Of a stretch of DNA of 64,000 nucleotides, positions 45,254 to 56,063 are shown one piece after another. The DNA comes from Chlorops oryzae (lineage: Eukaryota; Arthropoda; Insecta; Diptera; Chloropidae). The notes below the pieces were generated by a model. The model ran no database searches and was not told the DNA's origin. It saw only the letters and a program-made list of their open reading frames with translations. The stretch's first letter is position 1, and every line of letters starts with the position of its first letter. Position numbers and translations under genes: made by a program. The stretch covers positions 38,110,683 through 38,174,682 of the forward strand of contig CM035806.1 of NCBI GenBank assembly GCA_020466095.1. Reading direction: 5' to 3'.

Positions 45254-46096
45254 CAGGGGTGCCCAAAAGTCTCTTACGGCAGAGTAAAAACAAATACTTA
45301 AACACTTAAGGCAATTCCCAGTGGTACGTTCAGCCCTGAGGTATTGCAATTTTTCTGGTGTGGATGGTAATGCTAATGCATGGTATCCAGCAATACCCCC
45401 TGATGAACTTTTTTTGACCGATGTCATAGGGAAATCAGGCCTTAGATATCAGCCCAGAGGCAGGCCTGAGTACTCGCATATGAAGTATGTATTCGGTTTT
45501 CCAGACCTTACTTCATAGGTGAGAACTCAGGCCTGCCTCAGGGTAAGAATTCCTGTCTCAAATCTTATTATTATAAATTAAATTTCGGCGGCTTTCGTGT
45601 TCTATTTAAACTGTTTTTCTTTTTTTTTTTTTATCCGTCCCCGTTGATGATTCACATCAGATTCCCGCAGTGAAACGAACGTAACAACGAAAATTTTTTA
45701 TGTTTTCGGTTTTCAATCCTTTGCCGCTGAAAGCAGTCGAAAACTTCAATAGGCATGACAACTTGGCTTCTCCAGTATAGCCCACAGTCATGCCTGAGCT
45801 CAATGCTTTTGAATACAAAAAATTTGGGAAATTTTTGTGGTTCTTTTCTCATACATATATGTACTTTTTTATTTCCTTACTCCACCTGAAATTCATGAAG
45901 GACGAATTCATAAGGTGTGTGGCCTTATTTCGGGTATGACTTCTACAGGCCATACGGCCAGCCCCGCTGAGACTCGAAGCGCTCTGACCGTATACGAAGA
46001 GTATAGGAAGTGCTAGTCCTATATATACTCCTGGCATATGCTATGAGTTTTACAAAAACAAATGAGCACTGAGAGTGTATGGCCTGGGCACCCCTA
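45254..46096. mobile_element. hAT-like element (CAGGGGTGCCCA ends)
   Basis: The 843-bp element starts CAGGGGTGCCCAAAAGTC and ends CTGGGCACCCCTA. It is flanked by GTCTAAGT (45246-45253) and GTCTAAAT (46097-46104), an 8-bp duplication with one mismatch. CAGGGGTGCC ends are classic for Charlie-type hATs. A hairpin of GGCAGGCCTGAG and CTCAGGCCTGCC (about 45460-45540) lies inside. No transposase frame. Confidence 0.88.
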
Positions 46097-46104
46097 GTCT
46101 AAAT

Positions 46105-47227
46105 TGATCTAATATAAATATAAATATAAATATAATGGCGAATTTTATTGAGAACGAAAGGGAGAAATGATAATTTTAAGGCTTTCTGTGAAAAATCTCT
46201 TCAAGATCCCAGACCTAAACCAAAGCACAGACGCAAAGGCGTAATCGAAAAATTCGATTGATAGAAAATTGAAGAGCTTAAGTCGACCTTTTCTCTCATC
46301 TCTTATTTTCTCAAACTATATTCTTTCAATGAAATTAACTGAAGTTATGCGAAGAGTGTGTGAAAAATACGTTCGAAATATTTTGACTGTGTCTCCAAAA
46401 AAAGAAAAAAATAAAAAAACACGGCATCAGAATGACGAAATTGCAAGCCAAACCTTTGCACGGGGAAACCTACTCATGTGAGCCGACTGATGAATATGCC
46501 AGTCTGAATCAGTCTTTTGCGGCATTTTTTTTTTCTCTCTAAAATAACGATGTAAGTGGGTTTGCAGCCTCATCAAGTATCCATTGTTTTTCCCGCATTT
46601 ATTTATTTAAAGGTGAGGCTTCAGACAACGACAACAAGAACAACAACAAAATTGTTGAAGCTTAATTGACAGTTTTTTTTCTACGATTTTTCTACTATTT
46701 TTTTTTCATTTTTTTTTTATCATTCTGCTTCACGATTTTCTGCTCTGTAATAATTATTCCAGCTCATGTTTTTCCCAATTTCTCAATTTCTGCAAATTTT
46801 TTTTGCATCTATTGGAATTTTTTCGCAATTTCTTCTATTGTATTTGAAGCTTTCAATCGCCGGCTGCAGTATTCTTCGTGTCTGTTTAGCAATTTAAATA
46901 AATTTGCAATTCGATTTTGTTTTTTTTTTTTTTTTTCTTAAATTATTTTCTTCTTTTGTAATTTTTCTTTTTATGAAGTTTTACTGCAGCTTCATGCAGG
47001 CGCGCAGCGAGGGGTGCAGGAGATTTTGGGGATTCCAACTTCCCCAATAACAATAAAAAATTCCGGTAAAGTGTCCTTGTTCATTCCCCTGAAAAATGCC
47101 CTTAACGCCTTTATTCCGCTCTGAAACTCATCGAAAATTTTCTGTTTTAAGAGGGGTTTTTCAGATTCATATCGTTTTACCATTATATTCAAGAAAATGT
47201 TAAAAAATTGGCAAATATATATACACG
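46105..47227. other. Gene-free stretch
   Basis: A short ATAAAT array lies at 46110-46133, T-rich sequence at 46670-46970, and a possible hAT end (CAGGCGCGCAGCGAGGGG) at 46997. No gene. Confidence 0.4.
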
Positions 47228-47320
47228 ACGGTCTCTGTGCCGTTGTTGTCTGAGATGGCAACATTCGAAACGAGAGGCTCTGGGTTCAACTCCCAGCTGA
47301 TGTCATGGCTGTTTGTGTCG
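47228..47320 (+). mobile_element. tRNA-derived SINE
   Basis: ACGGTCTCTGTGC and CTCTGGGTTCAACTCCCAGC are the same landmarks as in 45145-45253. The mini-me-type element 47325-49266 begins directly after it. Confidence 0.65.
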
Positions 47321-47324
47321 TTTT

Positions 47325-49266
47325 TTATACCCGACACACTCTGTGTCGAGGGTATATTGCGTTTGTGTGGTTGTGTGTAACACCCAGAACCAGTCGAGAT
47401 AAACCATACAAAATATATATAGAAATGATCAGCGTCACTAGGAGATTCGATTTAGCCATGTCCGTCTGTCTGTCTGTCCGTCTGTCTGTCTGTCCGTCTG
47501 TCTGTATACAGTTATCTTATCGAAGGAGTTGAGTTATCTTTACGAAATTTGGTATGCGTGCTCACGGGGACATGAGTAAGAACAAGAATGGACCCGATCG
47601 GACCATTTTTAGGGGTACCTCCAGTACTAGCCCAAGTAGCAAAATAGGTCGAAAATTGGTAAACTCTTACCTATATTAGGTCAGAATATTTACTTGACCT
47701 AACCTAAATAGGTCGAAATTACGTCGATTCGACGTCGAGTCGACGTAAGTGGGGAATAGATTAAAAGTCGATTGGCGGTAATAATAGGTCATAATAGGGC
47801 ATTTCGACTTCAAAGTCAGGGCGAAAAGAAGTCCGTTTACCTAATATTAGTCGAAAAGAAGTCGCAATGACCAATTTTCGACCTAATTGGACTTATGAGT
47901 AAAACGAAAGAGAACGTAAAAGGAAACGAAAAAAGTGAGAGAGAGAGTAATAGAGAAAGATATAAATACATAATATCTTACTCAGTCATTTGTATTACTC
48001 GAAAGCAGAAATGAACGAGAGATTTTCTTCTTCGTGTGTCTTGAGAAATAAATAATAAATAAAATATGGACTTCATTAAAAATTATTTTGCGCTTTATAA
48101 GTCCCAAAAACATATGCCCGCTGAGATTTTTCGTGAAAGTGTTCCTTCTACTTCTTCATTTTTAAGGGGCTTTCTCATTGATGGAAATTAAATAAAAATT
48201 GCTTGAAAAAAATTGTTTCTCTTAAAGAAAAAACATATGCAGAAGAATAATTCTCAATTTGCCATTCGAAAAACATGGCGGAGCTCGACCTATTTTGACC
48301 TATTTCGACTTTAAAGTCAAAAATGAAGTCCAAAAATCAAGTCCGCTCGACTTTGAAGTCGAAGCATGCAACAAAATAAGTCAACTTTTGACCCTATTTC
48401 GCCCTATAAGTCAAACGGACTTTAAAGTCGAATTTTAGTCAAAAAATTGGTCTGTTTGCCTTGAAAAATTACCTAATTTGGAATTCAAAGTTAAGTCATT
48501 TTTAAGTCACTCAATAGGGAATTTTTTACCTATTTTCGACCAAAAATCGACTTGGAAGTCGAAGCGACTTTGAAGTCATGAAATAGGTCGAAAAAAGGTA
48601 ATTTGGACCTTCGAAACGGACTTTAAAGTTAGGTCATATTTAAGGCCGCAAAATAGGTCAGAAATAGGGTATTTTCAATCGCTCTATTTTGCTGCTTGGG
48701 AGGGTCTGTTATGAAAATCACAAAAACTGCTTTAAAACCAATGTTTTTCAAGATATTTTGATGAATTTTGGCATTTGAGCATATTTTAGGCCAATTAATG
48801 TGATTTACAAAAATCAGAAAAATGGGCGTGGCAGAAGGGCGTTTTTCGAAAATTGTCTCCTACTCCCGAAACGCCTATGGGACTTGAACGAAAATTGGCA
48901 CTTATACTTCCTTTGTAGCCATAAACATCCTGCCTAAAAAATTTTCTTGATCAGACCATTATTAAGGGTACCTCCAGTACTAGGGTCTATCACAAAAATC
49001 TCAAAACTGCCCCAAAATCTGACTTTTTCCAAATATTTCAATGAAACTTAGAATTTGCGCGTATATTTAAGCCTCCGATTAGAATTCCAAAAAATTGGAA
49101 AAGTGGGCGTGGCAAAGGGGCGGTTTGCATAAAGAAATTAAACAAATTGCGGTATATGGGGCCCCTTTGGCCTTAAACAACTCCTGATATTAAAAATTAT
49201 TTGAAGATGTGTGTCTGTGTCGGGTATTCTATTGTCAGGCTTGCCTGACTATAACACCCTTACTTG
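47325..49266 (+). mobile_element. mini-me/Helitron-like element, family GGGTGTTATAGTCAGGC, split by an insertion
   Basis: Starts TATACCCGACACACTCTGTG, carries TATATATA, the core GATCAGCGTCAC with TTCGATTTAGCCATGT, and a (GTCY)n tract (47457-47505). It ends CAGGCTTGCCTGAC, TATAACACCCTTACTTG and a T-run. Without the 1,070-bp insertion (47631-48700) it is about 870 bp and collinear with 40433-41268 in the opposite orientation. Confidence 0.88.
47631..48700. mobile_element. 1,070-bp inverted-repeat element built from GTCGAAAT/GACCTATTT words
   Basis: The ends CCCAAGTAGCAAAATAGG and (reverse complement) CCCAAGCAGCAAAATAGA are inverted repeats. It interrupts the mini-me-type element between AGTACTAG and GGTCTGTT, a junction readable from the uninterrupted copy near 40945. 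Only AG (or a decayed 3-bp TAG) is duplicated. The interior is dominated by short words such as AATAGGTCGAAAA, AAGTCGAAG and GACCTATTTCGACTT in both orientations. Confidence 0.82.
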
Positions 49267-49392
49267 TTTTTTTCTGTTCCCGTTTTTCTTTGTTTTCCTA
49301 TTATTCGCCTTATCACAACGGGCCCAGGTGAGGCCTAAGTGTGTCACACTTGGGGCCAGCCACCCTAACCTAACATAACCTATTCATATATG

Positions 49393-49525
49393 CAGTGTTC
49401 TCTCTCGTTGCGGACACTTTTTGGGAATGCTCTGGTATTCTTGATTCACAAATAGTTTCCTCTTAAGCGGAAACCTCTGCTGAGCGGATATATTTTCCGG
49501 TCCCGTAGGTGTGCGCTTAAAAGAT
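49393..49525. mobile_element. Degenerate pogo-like MITE (AGCGGACAC family)
   Basis: The left end CAGTGTTCTCTCTCGTTGCG and words such as TTGGGAATGCTCT and CTCTTAAGCGGA, in reverse, match the intact element 55903-56061. The right end is decayed. Confidence 0.65.
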
Positions 49526-49755
49526 AATAAGCTGTATATATTCATATATGTAAATAATATAATATACATTAAAAAATTTTCCAACCCTAATAATAACTTC
49601 TTTTTTTAAAACCCCTTCAAAAAATATCCTAGCTGCGTTCCTGACTTCATATTGCAAAGTCATGTCGCGCTATGAAATTCATAAAAAAAACATACTTCTT
49701 TATTTTTTCGCCCGATAAAATGAGAGACCGAATTGCATTGATTACGAAAAAGATG

Positions 49756-49776
49756 GATTGATTGATTGATTGATTG
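49756..49776. repeat. (GATT)n microsatellite
   Basis: Five GATT units. Confidence 0.85.
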
Positions 49777-51305
49777 TGGTTGGGAAAAAAAATGTTTTTA
49801 ATGGCAAATCAAAACTTGGTTGACTCTCAACCAACAAGAGTTTTACTCTAACCGATTCGGATTCTTGGAGTTGATTCGTTTCAAACAAGAAGACAGATAT
49901 TTTTCTGTTGGTACTCGAAGGTACCCCATTTGGGAGCGCTTGTCCTTTGCAAATGTCAACAACAAAGTCCTTCATCAGTAAACAGAACTACGCAGCAGTG
50001 TTGCTAATGCTTTTTTGCAGCTCATTCCTCTGGTATGTCCCGAAAAACTCCATTTGACCAGTTTTCGATGGGAAAATGTTTAAGAAAAATCTCATTTGAA
50101 TATTTGAAGCGATTTTGGGTTAAAAATAGAATTAAATAAATCCCTCAGATTAGAAAATATTCCTCAATCTGGTATCATAGCTCTAATTCACAAAAAATGT
50201 ATACCGCTCGGTCAACATGTTACGAAAGCTCAGTTGGTAGCGCACCTTTTAACCGAACTTTACTCAGCGGAATGCACACAATGCATATGTATTCAAATCC
50301 ACCGAGAATTTTATCGCATTTTATATGTTCGTAGGAACTAGTAGATTATGGTCTTTCTCAAAAAGAAGGGAAAACATAGGCATGGCATAAATATTAATGC
50401 ATATACATACATTTCGTCGGCTTATTCACATTTGAAAAATTTTATAGGGCAGACAAAAAGCTGCTCAAAATATACAGATGGTTCATTTTTTGGTTTCTTA
50501 TACATCCATATATGAACCAACTATATTTTGGGTTTCCTTCCTACTTAAGGGGCTCTCTCCAGCTTTGTGCGAAACGAAAAATTTCATATAAAAAACGCTT
50601 TATAAAATGAATCAGCAATTTTCTGAGGTGTTTTTTTTTTTTATACGAAGTCTTTCATTTCTGACAGAAATGGAGAGAGCCTAGCCCCTAAGATGAAAAT
50701 GTAAATTTGAAGTAGTTTTTTGTCTGTCCCGTTAAATTTTTCAAATTTGAGTTAGCAGGTTTACACTCTGAGTCGACGATTTGTAAGAAGTCGATATTTT
50801 TAAAATTCCCAGCGAAACATTCAAATTTTAGGCCAAGAAATGCGGGCGGTCTGGCAACGCTGATAAATAAATTTATAAGAACAAGCATCCTTTGATTTGA
50901 GAGACTTTATTCCTTTGCTTATATTTTCGCGCAAATTGCTCCGAGATCCACGCCAGACCCAGACCCGCCCCGCCTCGGCCACCATACGAAGCAGCATTGT
51001 GAGCGAAATTTGTTCACAAGATTCAAAGGCCCGACAGAGCTTGTTCGTTAAATGGCGCTAATAAATAAAAATTGCTTTTCTCCAACACTGATTCATCAGG
51101 GACACGAAAGCAAAGATTAAGATAAAGAGCTAAGCGGTTTGGTGTTTTGTTTGAACCTCTTTCAGGCGCAAGTCGCGTAACGATTTGGCAAGTAAAAAAA
51201 AATAAATTTAAAAAAAATATAAAAAATTAAAATAAATAAATTAAAGCGAAAAAAAAAACGAAATTTATTTAGAGCGAAATCGGCGTTTCACTTATTTATA
51301 TTTTG
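49777..51305. other. Gene-free stretch beside the 51.4-kb exon
   Basis: Probably intronic if the 51414-51853 exon continues leftwards. A G+C-rich patch at 50930-51060 (GACCCAGACCCGCCCCGCC) may be regulatory. A tRNA-like A-box word (GCTCAGTTGGTAGCGC) lies at 50229 without a B box. Confidence 0.4.
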
Positions 51306-51342
51306 TTTGTTGTTGTTGTTGTTGTTGCTGTTGTTGTTATTG
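51306..51342. repeat. (TTG)n trinucleotide tract
   Basis: Interrupted TTG repeat about 75 bp beyond the donor of the 51414-51853 exon, in its intron. Confidence 0.85.
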
Positions 51343-51413
51343 TTTTTGGGGAAGGCGGGCGCACCCGCCAGAAACCCTGAAAATCGTTTTCGGGACATTG
51401 TAATAAATCTTAC

Positions 51414-51853
51414 CAGAGCTTGTCGCGCAACATGTGATATGCCTCCTTGTCGCGCTCCAGCGCAATGAGTATGCGCTTGCATTGTTGTATGCGCTTGTGC
51501 AGCTGCATATCGCTGACCTCGGCGATGCCACTGATGCCGCTATCAATGCTCCGATCGAGCTGAGTCGGACTGCTACTCTTGCCACTGTCGGTATCGTTGT
51601 CGCCGTCGTTGTCACGATCGGGATTGGCTTCGCTCGCAATAGCGCTATCGTTAGCTCTTGTCGGCGTATTCGGCGTATTTGGAATTATGGCTGGAACGTT
51701 GTTGCCGCCGATGCTGCCGCCGCCGATGCTGCCGCCGCCGCTGCTGCTGCTGTTGTTCGGTGTGGATAATATTTGGATCGATAAGGGTGTTGAATGACGG
51801 GGAGACGTTTCTAAGTATTCCGTTGGCGTTATTATTGGCGAAACGGCAGACAT
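51414..51853 (-). CDS. N-terminal coding exon: Ser/Gly-rich region then a charged helix
   Basis: The ATG at 51851-51853 (context AAATAATG) opens 146 codons plus two bases, ending at a GTAAGA donor. The frame is open a little further upstream but without another ATG. The protein starts MSAVSPIITPTEYLETSP, has SIQILSTPNN, a GGGSIGGGSIGG stretch (about residues 40-51), an acidic Asp/Asn run (about 80-92), DRSIDSGISGIAEVSD and a charged helix RIQQCKRILIALERDKEAYH, ending MLRDKL. It is compositionally unlike the A/T-rich flanks. The donor phase (two bases) fits exon a of the zinc-finger gene and continues the helix as LW-KIVDKKF. A helix placed before a FYVE-like finger is the layout of Rab-binding effectors. 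The link is inference across about 34 kb. Confidence 0.75.
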
Positions 51854-52923
51854 TATTTGCAATACCAGCAGTGGCAGTTTAAAATTGAACAACAAACAAA
51901 CAAAAAAAATTATTAATTATTTTAAAAAAAGCAACCGCTTTCTTCTCAAAATACGCTTTTTCAAATGTCTCCGTATATTTTCCTTATTTAACACACACAC
52001 GTTTTTGTTTTTTGTTTGGTTTTTTTTTTTACTTTTGAATTCTTATTTTCAATTCAAACAAATAATTGAAGATATTTGTGAATCTTCTTAGCACATCCGA
52101 TTCTTCTTTAAGCTTACGTCTTTCTGGCGGCTTGGCGGAGTAGTTATTTTTATTTTTGCGATATTTTTTCCTCTTTTCACCTTTTCGTTAATTACTTTTA
52201 TTTATTTTTCTTTTTGTTCTTTTCTTCTTTTTTTTTTTTTGTTTTTTTTGTTTTTTTGTTTTTTGTATGTATATATTTTTTTCTTTATTTCTTGATAAGA
52301 ACACCACCGAGACTTTTGTTTGCTTTTCGATCTGTTTTATCGCTTAACGCACGCAAATAAAAACTTCGAATACTTTATTATTGGGCGTTATCAGTTTGAG
52401 ACACACAGCTCGGTTGTCTACCTTGCCTTCCTGGCTCTTGCTCTTCGGATTAAAATGATTAGTTCTTTAAGGCTGTTGTTATTTATGTATTTATTTGTGT
52501 TTTGTTTTTTTGCTGTTTCTCTCTCAGAGTTTGTAACTGAAAAGAAAACAAAATAAAAGAAAAAATATGTTAATGTTAAGGTTGATTGGTGGATTGGAAA
52601 GTCGTAAAGATATGAAAGTTAAGGAAAAACGATAAAATTCCTGAAGAAAAAATTCCAACATTAACGTGGTCCGATCGGAATAATTCCATAAATAACAAGA
52701 TTTTTATATACGAAGAAGGAGTGTACTTTATACCGAATCTTTCCACAAAGGTAAGCGATCTTCTTTCAATTCGCACTCCAATAAAATGTCGTATAATTCG
52801 CCAGCCCCGAACACAGTAGTGAGTTGTGAGTGTTGAATGGCAGTGGCGTAGCGAGACATTTCGGCGCCCGGGGATCAATGGTGGCACAGTGAAGTAAATG
52901 CCACCCCGATCACGGCCTAATTA
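51854..52923. other. 5' side of the 51.4-kb exon; no further gene seen
   Basis: Long T-rich stretches (52015-52290). It may hold the 5' UTR and promoter of the minus-strand gene. A hAT-like end CAGTGGCGTAGCGAG lies at about 52844 without a partner. Confidence 0.4.
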
Positions 52924-52991
52924 CAGTGTTATTTATCTTAAGCGGACACATTCGGGACCGAACAATATGTCCGCTTAACAGAGGTGTCCGC
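52924..52991. mobile_element. Partial pogo-like MITE (AGCGGACAC family)
   Basis: TA-CAGTGTTATTTATCTTAAGCGGACACATTCGG and CAATATGTCCGCTTAACAGAGGTGTCCGC follow the left half of 55903-56061. Its right part is displaced by the TTAA element that follows. Confidence 0.75.
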
Positions 52992-52995
52992 TTAA

Positions 52996-53242
52996 CCCAT
53001 TACAGACCGGCATTTTTTGTTTTTTTTTTTCGAGTTTCGTGTTTATGATGCTTTCCTGACGAAAGTTCAAAAGCAAATGTTCAAATAAAGTCAATGTTAG
53101 ACGCGCCAAAGATTTCTCTAGAAAATAAAACTGTCAAATGTGTGTCAATGTGAATTTGTTCATGTATGAGTGAGTATTGCCCGAAAAACTGCAACGTGAC
53201 AAAGTGATGCCATATGGCATCAATGTATTATACTATAATGGG
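52996..53242. mobile_element. piggyBac-like MITE (TTAA target, CCCATTA ends)
   Basis: The 247-bp element starts CCCATTACAG and ends ATAATGGG. TTAA lies at 52992-52995 and 53243-53246. It inserted into a TTAA of the AGCGGACAC-family MITE. Confidence 0.85.
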
Positions 53243-53246
53243 TTAA

Positions 53247-54509
53247 GGGAGCGTTCAAGTATTACATAACGCAATTTTTGAAGATTTTTAAACGCGAATT
53301 ATCTTCTTTTTTTTTTTTTTTTGCACAGGCCAGTAACGCATCGTAAGGTTTTACAAACAACCACCCACACCCAAGAAGAGTCTTTCAGGCAGAAATGTGT
53401 TTTGGAGGAATTTTCATTTCACAAAACATTTATTTTTAGAAAATTTAAAATAAAATTTATGGTTTCTGATGGACATTTTAATGCAAAACGGTATACATAT
53501 GTATGTACCTATACCTACAATTATACTTTAAGCCTTAATAAAACCATTTACTGGGAAAAATTGTTTTTGCCCTTCTTTTTTTTTTATAAGTAAGTATATC
53601 CTGCAGTAAAGGACTAATAAAACCATTTACCACTTTTAAAAAATTGTTTTCACTTATTTAATATATCATGCAGTAAAGGGTTAAGGAAGTTTTGGCCTAA
53701 AAAAAAAAACTATTAATAGTTAAAAATTGGTTTATAATTCCTAGAACGCCCCCTGAAATAATTTTTTGCATACACTCGTGCAACTGGGTGGCAGACCAAC
53801 GGAGTGTTTTACTATCTCTCAGATTGTGTCTTGCGTCCGTTTGTTTGTTTTGCTCTTTTCGTAATATACTGAATGACCCTCGATGGGCCTGTAAATAGCA
53901 CTTACATGTTTTCTGGTCCGTTATTGCTTTGAGAGCTATAAAATATAAAATCGCGCAATCGAATGTTGAGCAACGAAATTTAAAAAAATATAAATTTAAA
54001 TTTAAATTTAAATTAAAAATAAACACACGCACCTTCAAAGCCACAAGACCTCACAACGAAGTACTTCAGAAAAACTCCTAAACGACACTGCAACGTATGT
54101 GAGCAGCTCATCTGGCTGTTATATCACGTCGCGATGTCGCATCTAATGTCGCATCGCCTTAATTCACAGCATGGGACGTCCCGTAACACATTGTCATTCA
54201 AAAGCGTTCCTCCACACTTGCAGCGACAAGTATCGCAGCACATCTATGTAGCAGTGAAGTGAAAATATTTGCTGCAAACGTTTCCCAGTAGGAAATTACA
54301 CGATCACAAGCTCTCTATCATGATACAAAGTAAACAAGATAGCGCCACTTCAGTCCGCTGATGTCACAAATACAAAATGAGAGCTTCGTTGTTGTTGTTT
54401 TGCATGTTAAGCCCTACGTCACAACTATACTTTGGCATGGGAAACAACAACAATGCGAATGCTACAAATTAGCGGTACCCGAAGTGGCGCTATCTTGCTC
54501 TCTTTGTAT
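53247..54509. other. Gene-free stretch with a short tandem duplication
   Basis: GGGAGCGTTCAAGTATTACA at 53247 resembles one end of a common insect mariner MITE. At 53536-53686 a roughly 75-90-bp unit (AATAAAACCATTTAC ... CTGCAGTAAAGG) occurs twice. A TTTAAATTTAAA tract lies at 53990-54013. No exon is supported. Confidence 0.45.
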
Positions 54510-54517
54510 CATGCTCT

Positions 54518-54683
54518 CAGGCCCGTAGAGAGAAATTTGGGGCCCAGGATTTTTTTCGGGAGTCCTAACAGAAATGTGGGACCAAAAAAAAAAAACCAAA
54601 CTCCCATGCCAATTGTGGGCCCCTTCAGAAAGCCCGGGCCCGGGGTAAAATCCCCCTTTTTCACCCCCCTCTCTACAGGCCAG
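54518..54683. mobile_element. hAT-like MITE, family CAGGCCCGTAGAGAG, copy 2
   Basis: The 166-bp element has the same ends as 5451-5613. A perfect 8-bp duplication CATGCTCT flanks it (54510-54517 and 54684-54691). Differences from copy 1 are mostly substitutions and the length of the central A run. Confidence 0.95.
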
Positions 54684-54691
54684 CATGCTCT

Positions 54692-55900
54692 CTATATGAC
54701 TCGTTATGAACATTTTCCCGCTGTAATCGCTTGGAGTTCTGAGATGAAATTCGGAACCCGGACTTGCTTCACATCAGATTTTTGAGTTTTAAATGGGTAT
54801 ATGTAGCTCCCTAATGCGGCATTTTATCATAACGGTGTTTTCCGAAGAATTACTTGGACGATCTCAGAGTACATTTTGATGTTAGTTAACGATACCAGAC
54901 TTCCACTCATACACAGATGTGCACCAAAAACTGGAGTAAAAATTTTTTTTTACAAAATATTATATGAAACCGTTACTGTAACTCAAAAAATTGATGATGC
55001 AGTTTAATTCCCTGTGGTTGAAATTGGGGGAAACCGTTTGATTCAGGTCAGTCTGATTTTTGGACTAGCTTTCACAGTGTTATCAGGAAATTCGAATTGT
55101 CTATTCGAACTCAAGAGGCTGTACTCTGAGACTCTTGGCTAAATGAAAAAATTAAGCCCCACAGTTCCTAAGGGGATATTATCTCTTAGAGCGTGCTACA
55201 TTGTGGGTGCTGCAACCGCTCCTGGGCACGTGTGACAAGCTTGGTTCAAATTACCCATTCGAGTTGTTAGTTAATAAGTGGCGGTTTTCACCCCACTCTG
55301 ACTAAGTATGTACATATACACATAGCTCCAATTTGCTCTGGATTTCTTAGCGGTTCTTCGCCACATTTACGCGGCATGTCGCTTCGATTCGGTTCATGTT
55401 TCATCAGTCAATCTAATCGCAACGACGCACTGTGGTTCAAAGTTCACATTTAACATGAAAATATTGAAATTTCTTGTACTTAAGAATATTGATGAATTCC
55501 TTTCAAAGTCAACATTTATTAACCAAACTCCATCGCACCGTATAGAAGTACTCGCTCCAGTTTGTATTGCAGGAATCTGGCAGCACTAAATTCGGCGAAA
55601 TATCATCGTGTGTTTTATAACGAGAATAAAGGGATATATGTACCTATTCGTGCACAGATTTCGCTACGTTGCATTAACATAATTACATTTGATTTTGCCT
55701 TCGTTCATTTCGTTTCATTTCATTCAATTAAAATTTTTTGTCTTGAAAATTTTCATCTGTCAACAATTTTCAATAATTTCAACTAATCAGAATTCTTTTA
55801 CCATTACGTTACAAGTGTAGATGCGCAGAAGAATCAAATTTTTAACTCTTATTATCGTAACCTTATAATCTATTATCCTTGATTGATTATGGGCACTTTA
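54692..55900. other. Gene-free stretch
   Basis: A G+C-richer patch at 55340-55440 could be regulatory. No exon or clear repeat was identified. Confidence 0.4.
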
Positions 55901-55902
55901 TA

Positions 55903-56061
55903 CAGTGTACTCTCTCTTAAGCGGACACATACTGAACGGAACAATATGTGAGCTTAACAGAGGTGTCCGCTGAAGAGGAAACTATTTGAGAGTCAGGAAT
56001 ACTAGAGCATTCTCAAAAAGTGTCCACTTAGAAAGAGTGTCCGCAAGGAGAGAGTACACTG
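55903..56061. mobile_element. pogo/Tigger-like MITE, intact AGCGGACAC-family copy
   Basis: The left end CAGTGTACTCTCTCTTAAGC (then GGACAC) is mirrored by the right end (reverse complement CAGTGTACTCTCTCCTTGCG, then GACAC). TA lies at 55901-55902 and 56062-56063. The 159-bp length and the inner GTCCGCTTAA words define the family used to recognise 49393 and 52924. Confidence 0.93.
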
Positions 56062-56063
56062 TA

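Noticed and set aside
50225..50260. Second tRNA-like locus (GCTCAGTTGGTAGCGC)
   Set aside because: No B box or stem partner at the right distance.
51434..51882. Plus-strand frames with Ala/Leu/Pro repeats opposite the 51.4-kb exon
   Set aside because: Antisense shadows of the minus-strand coding exon; the minus frame has ATG context and a splice donor.
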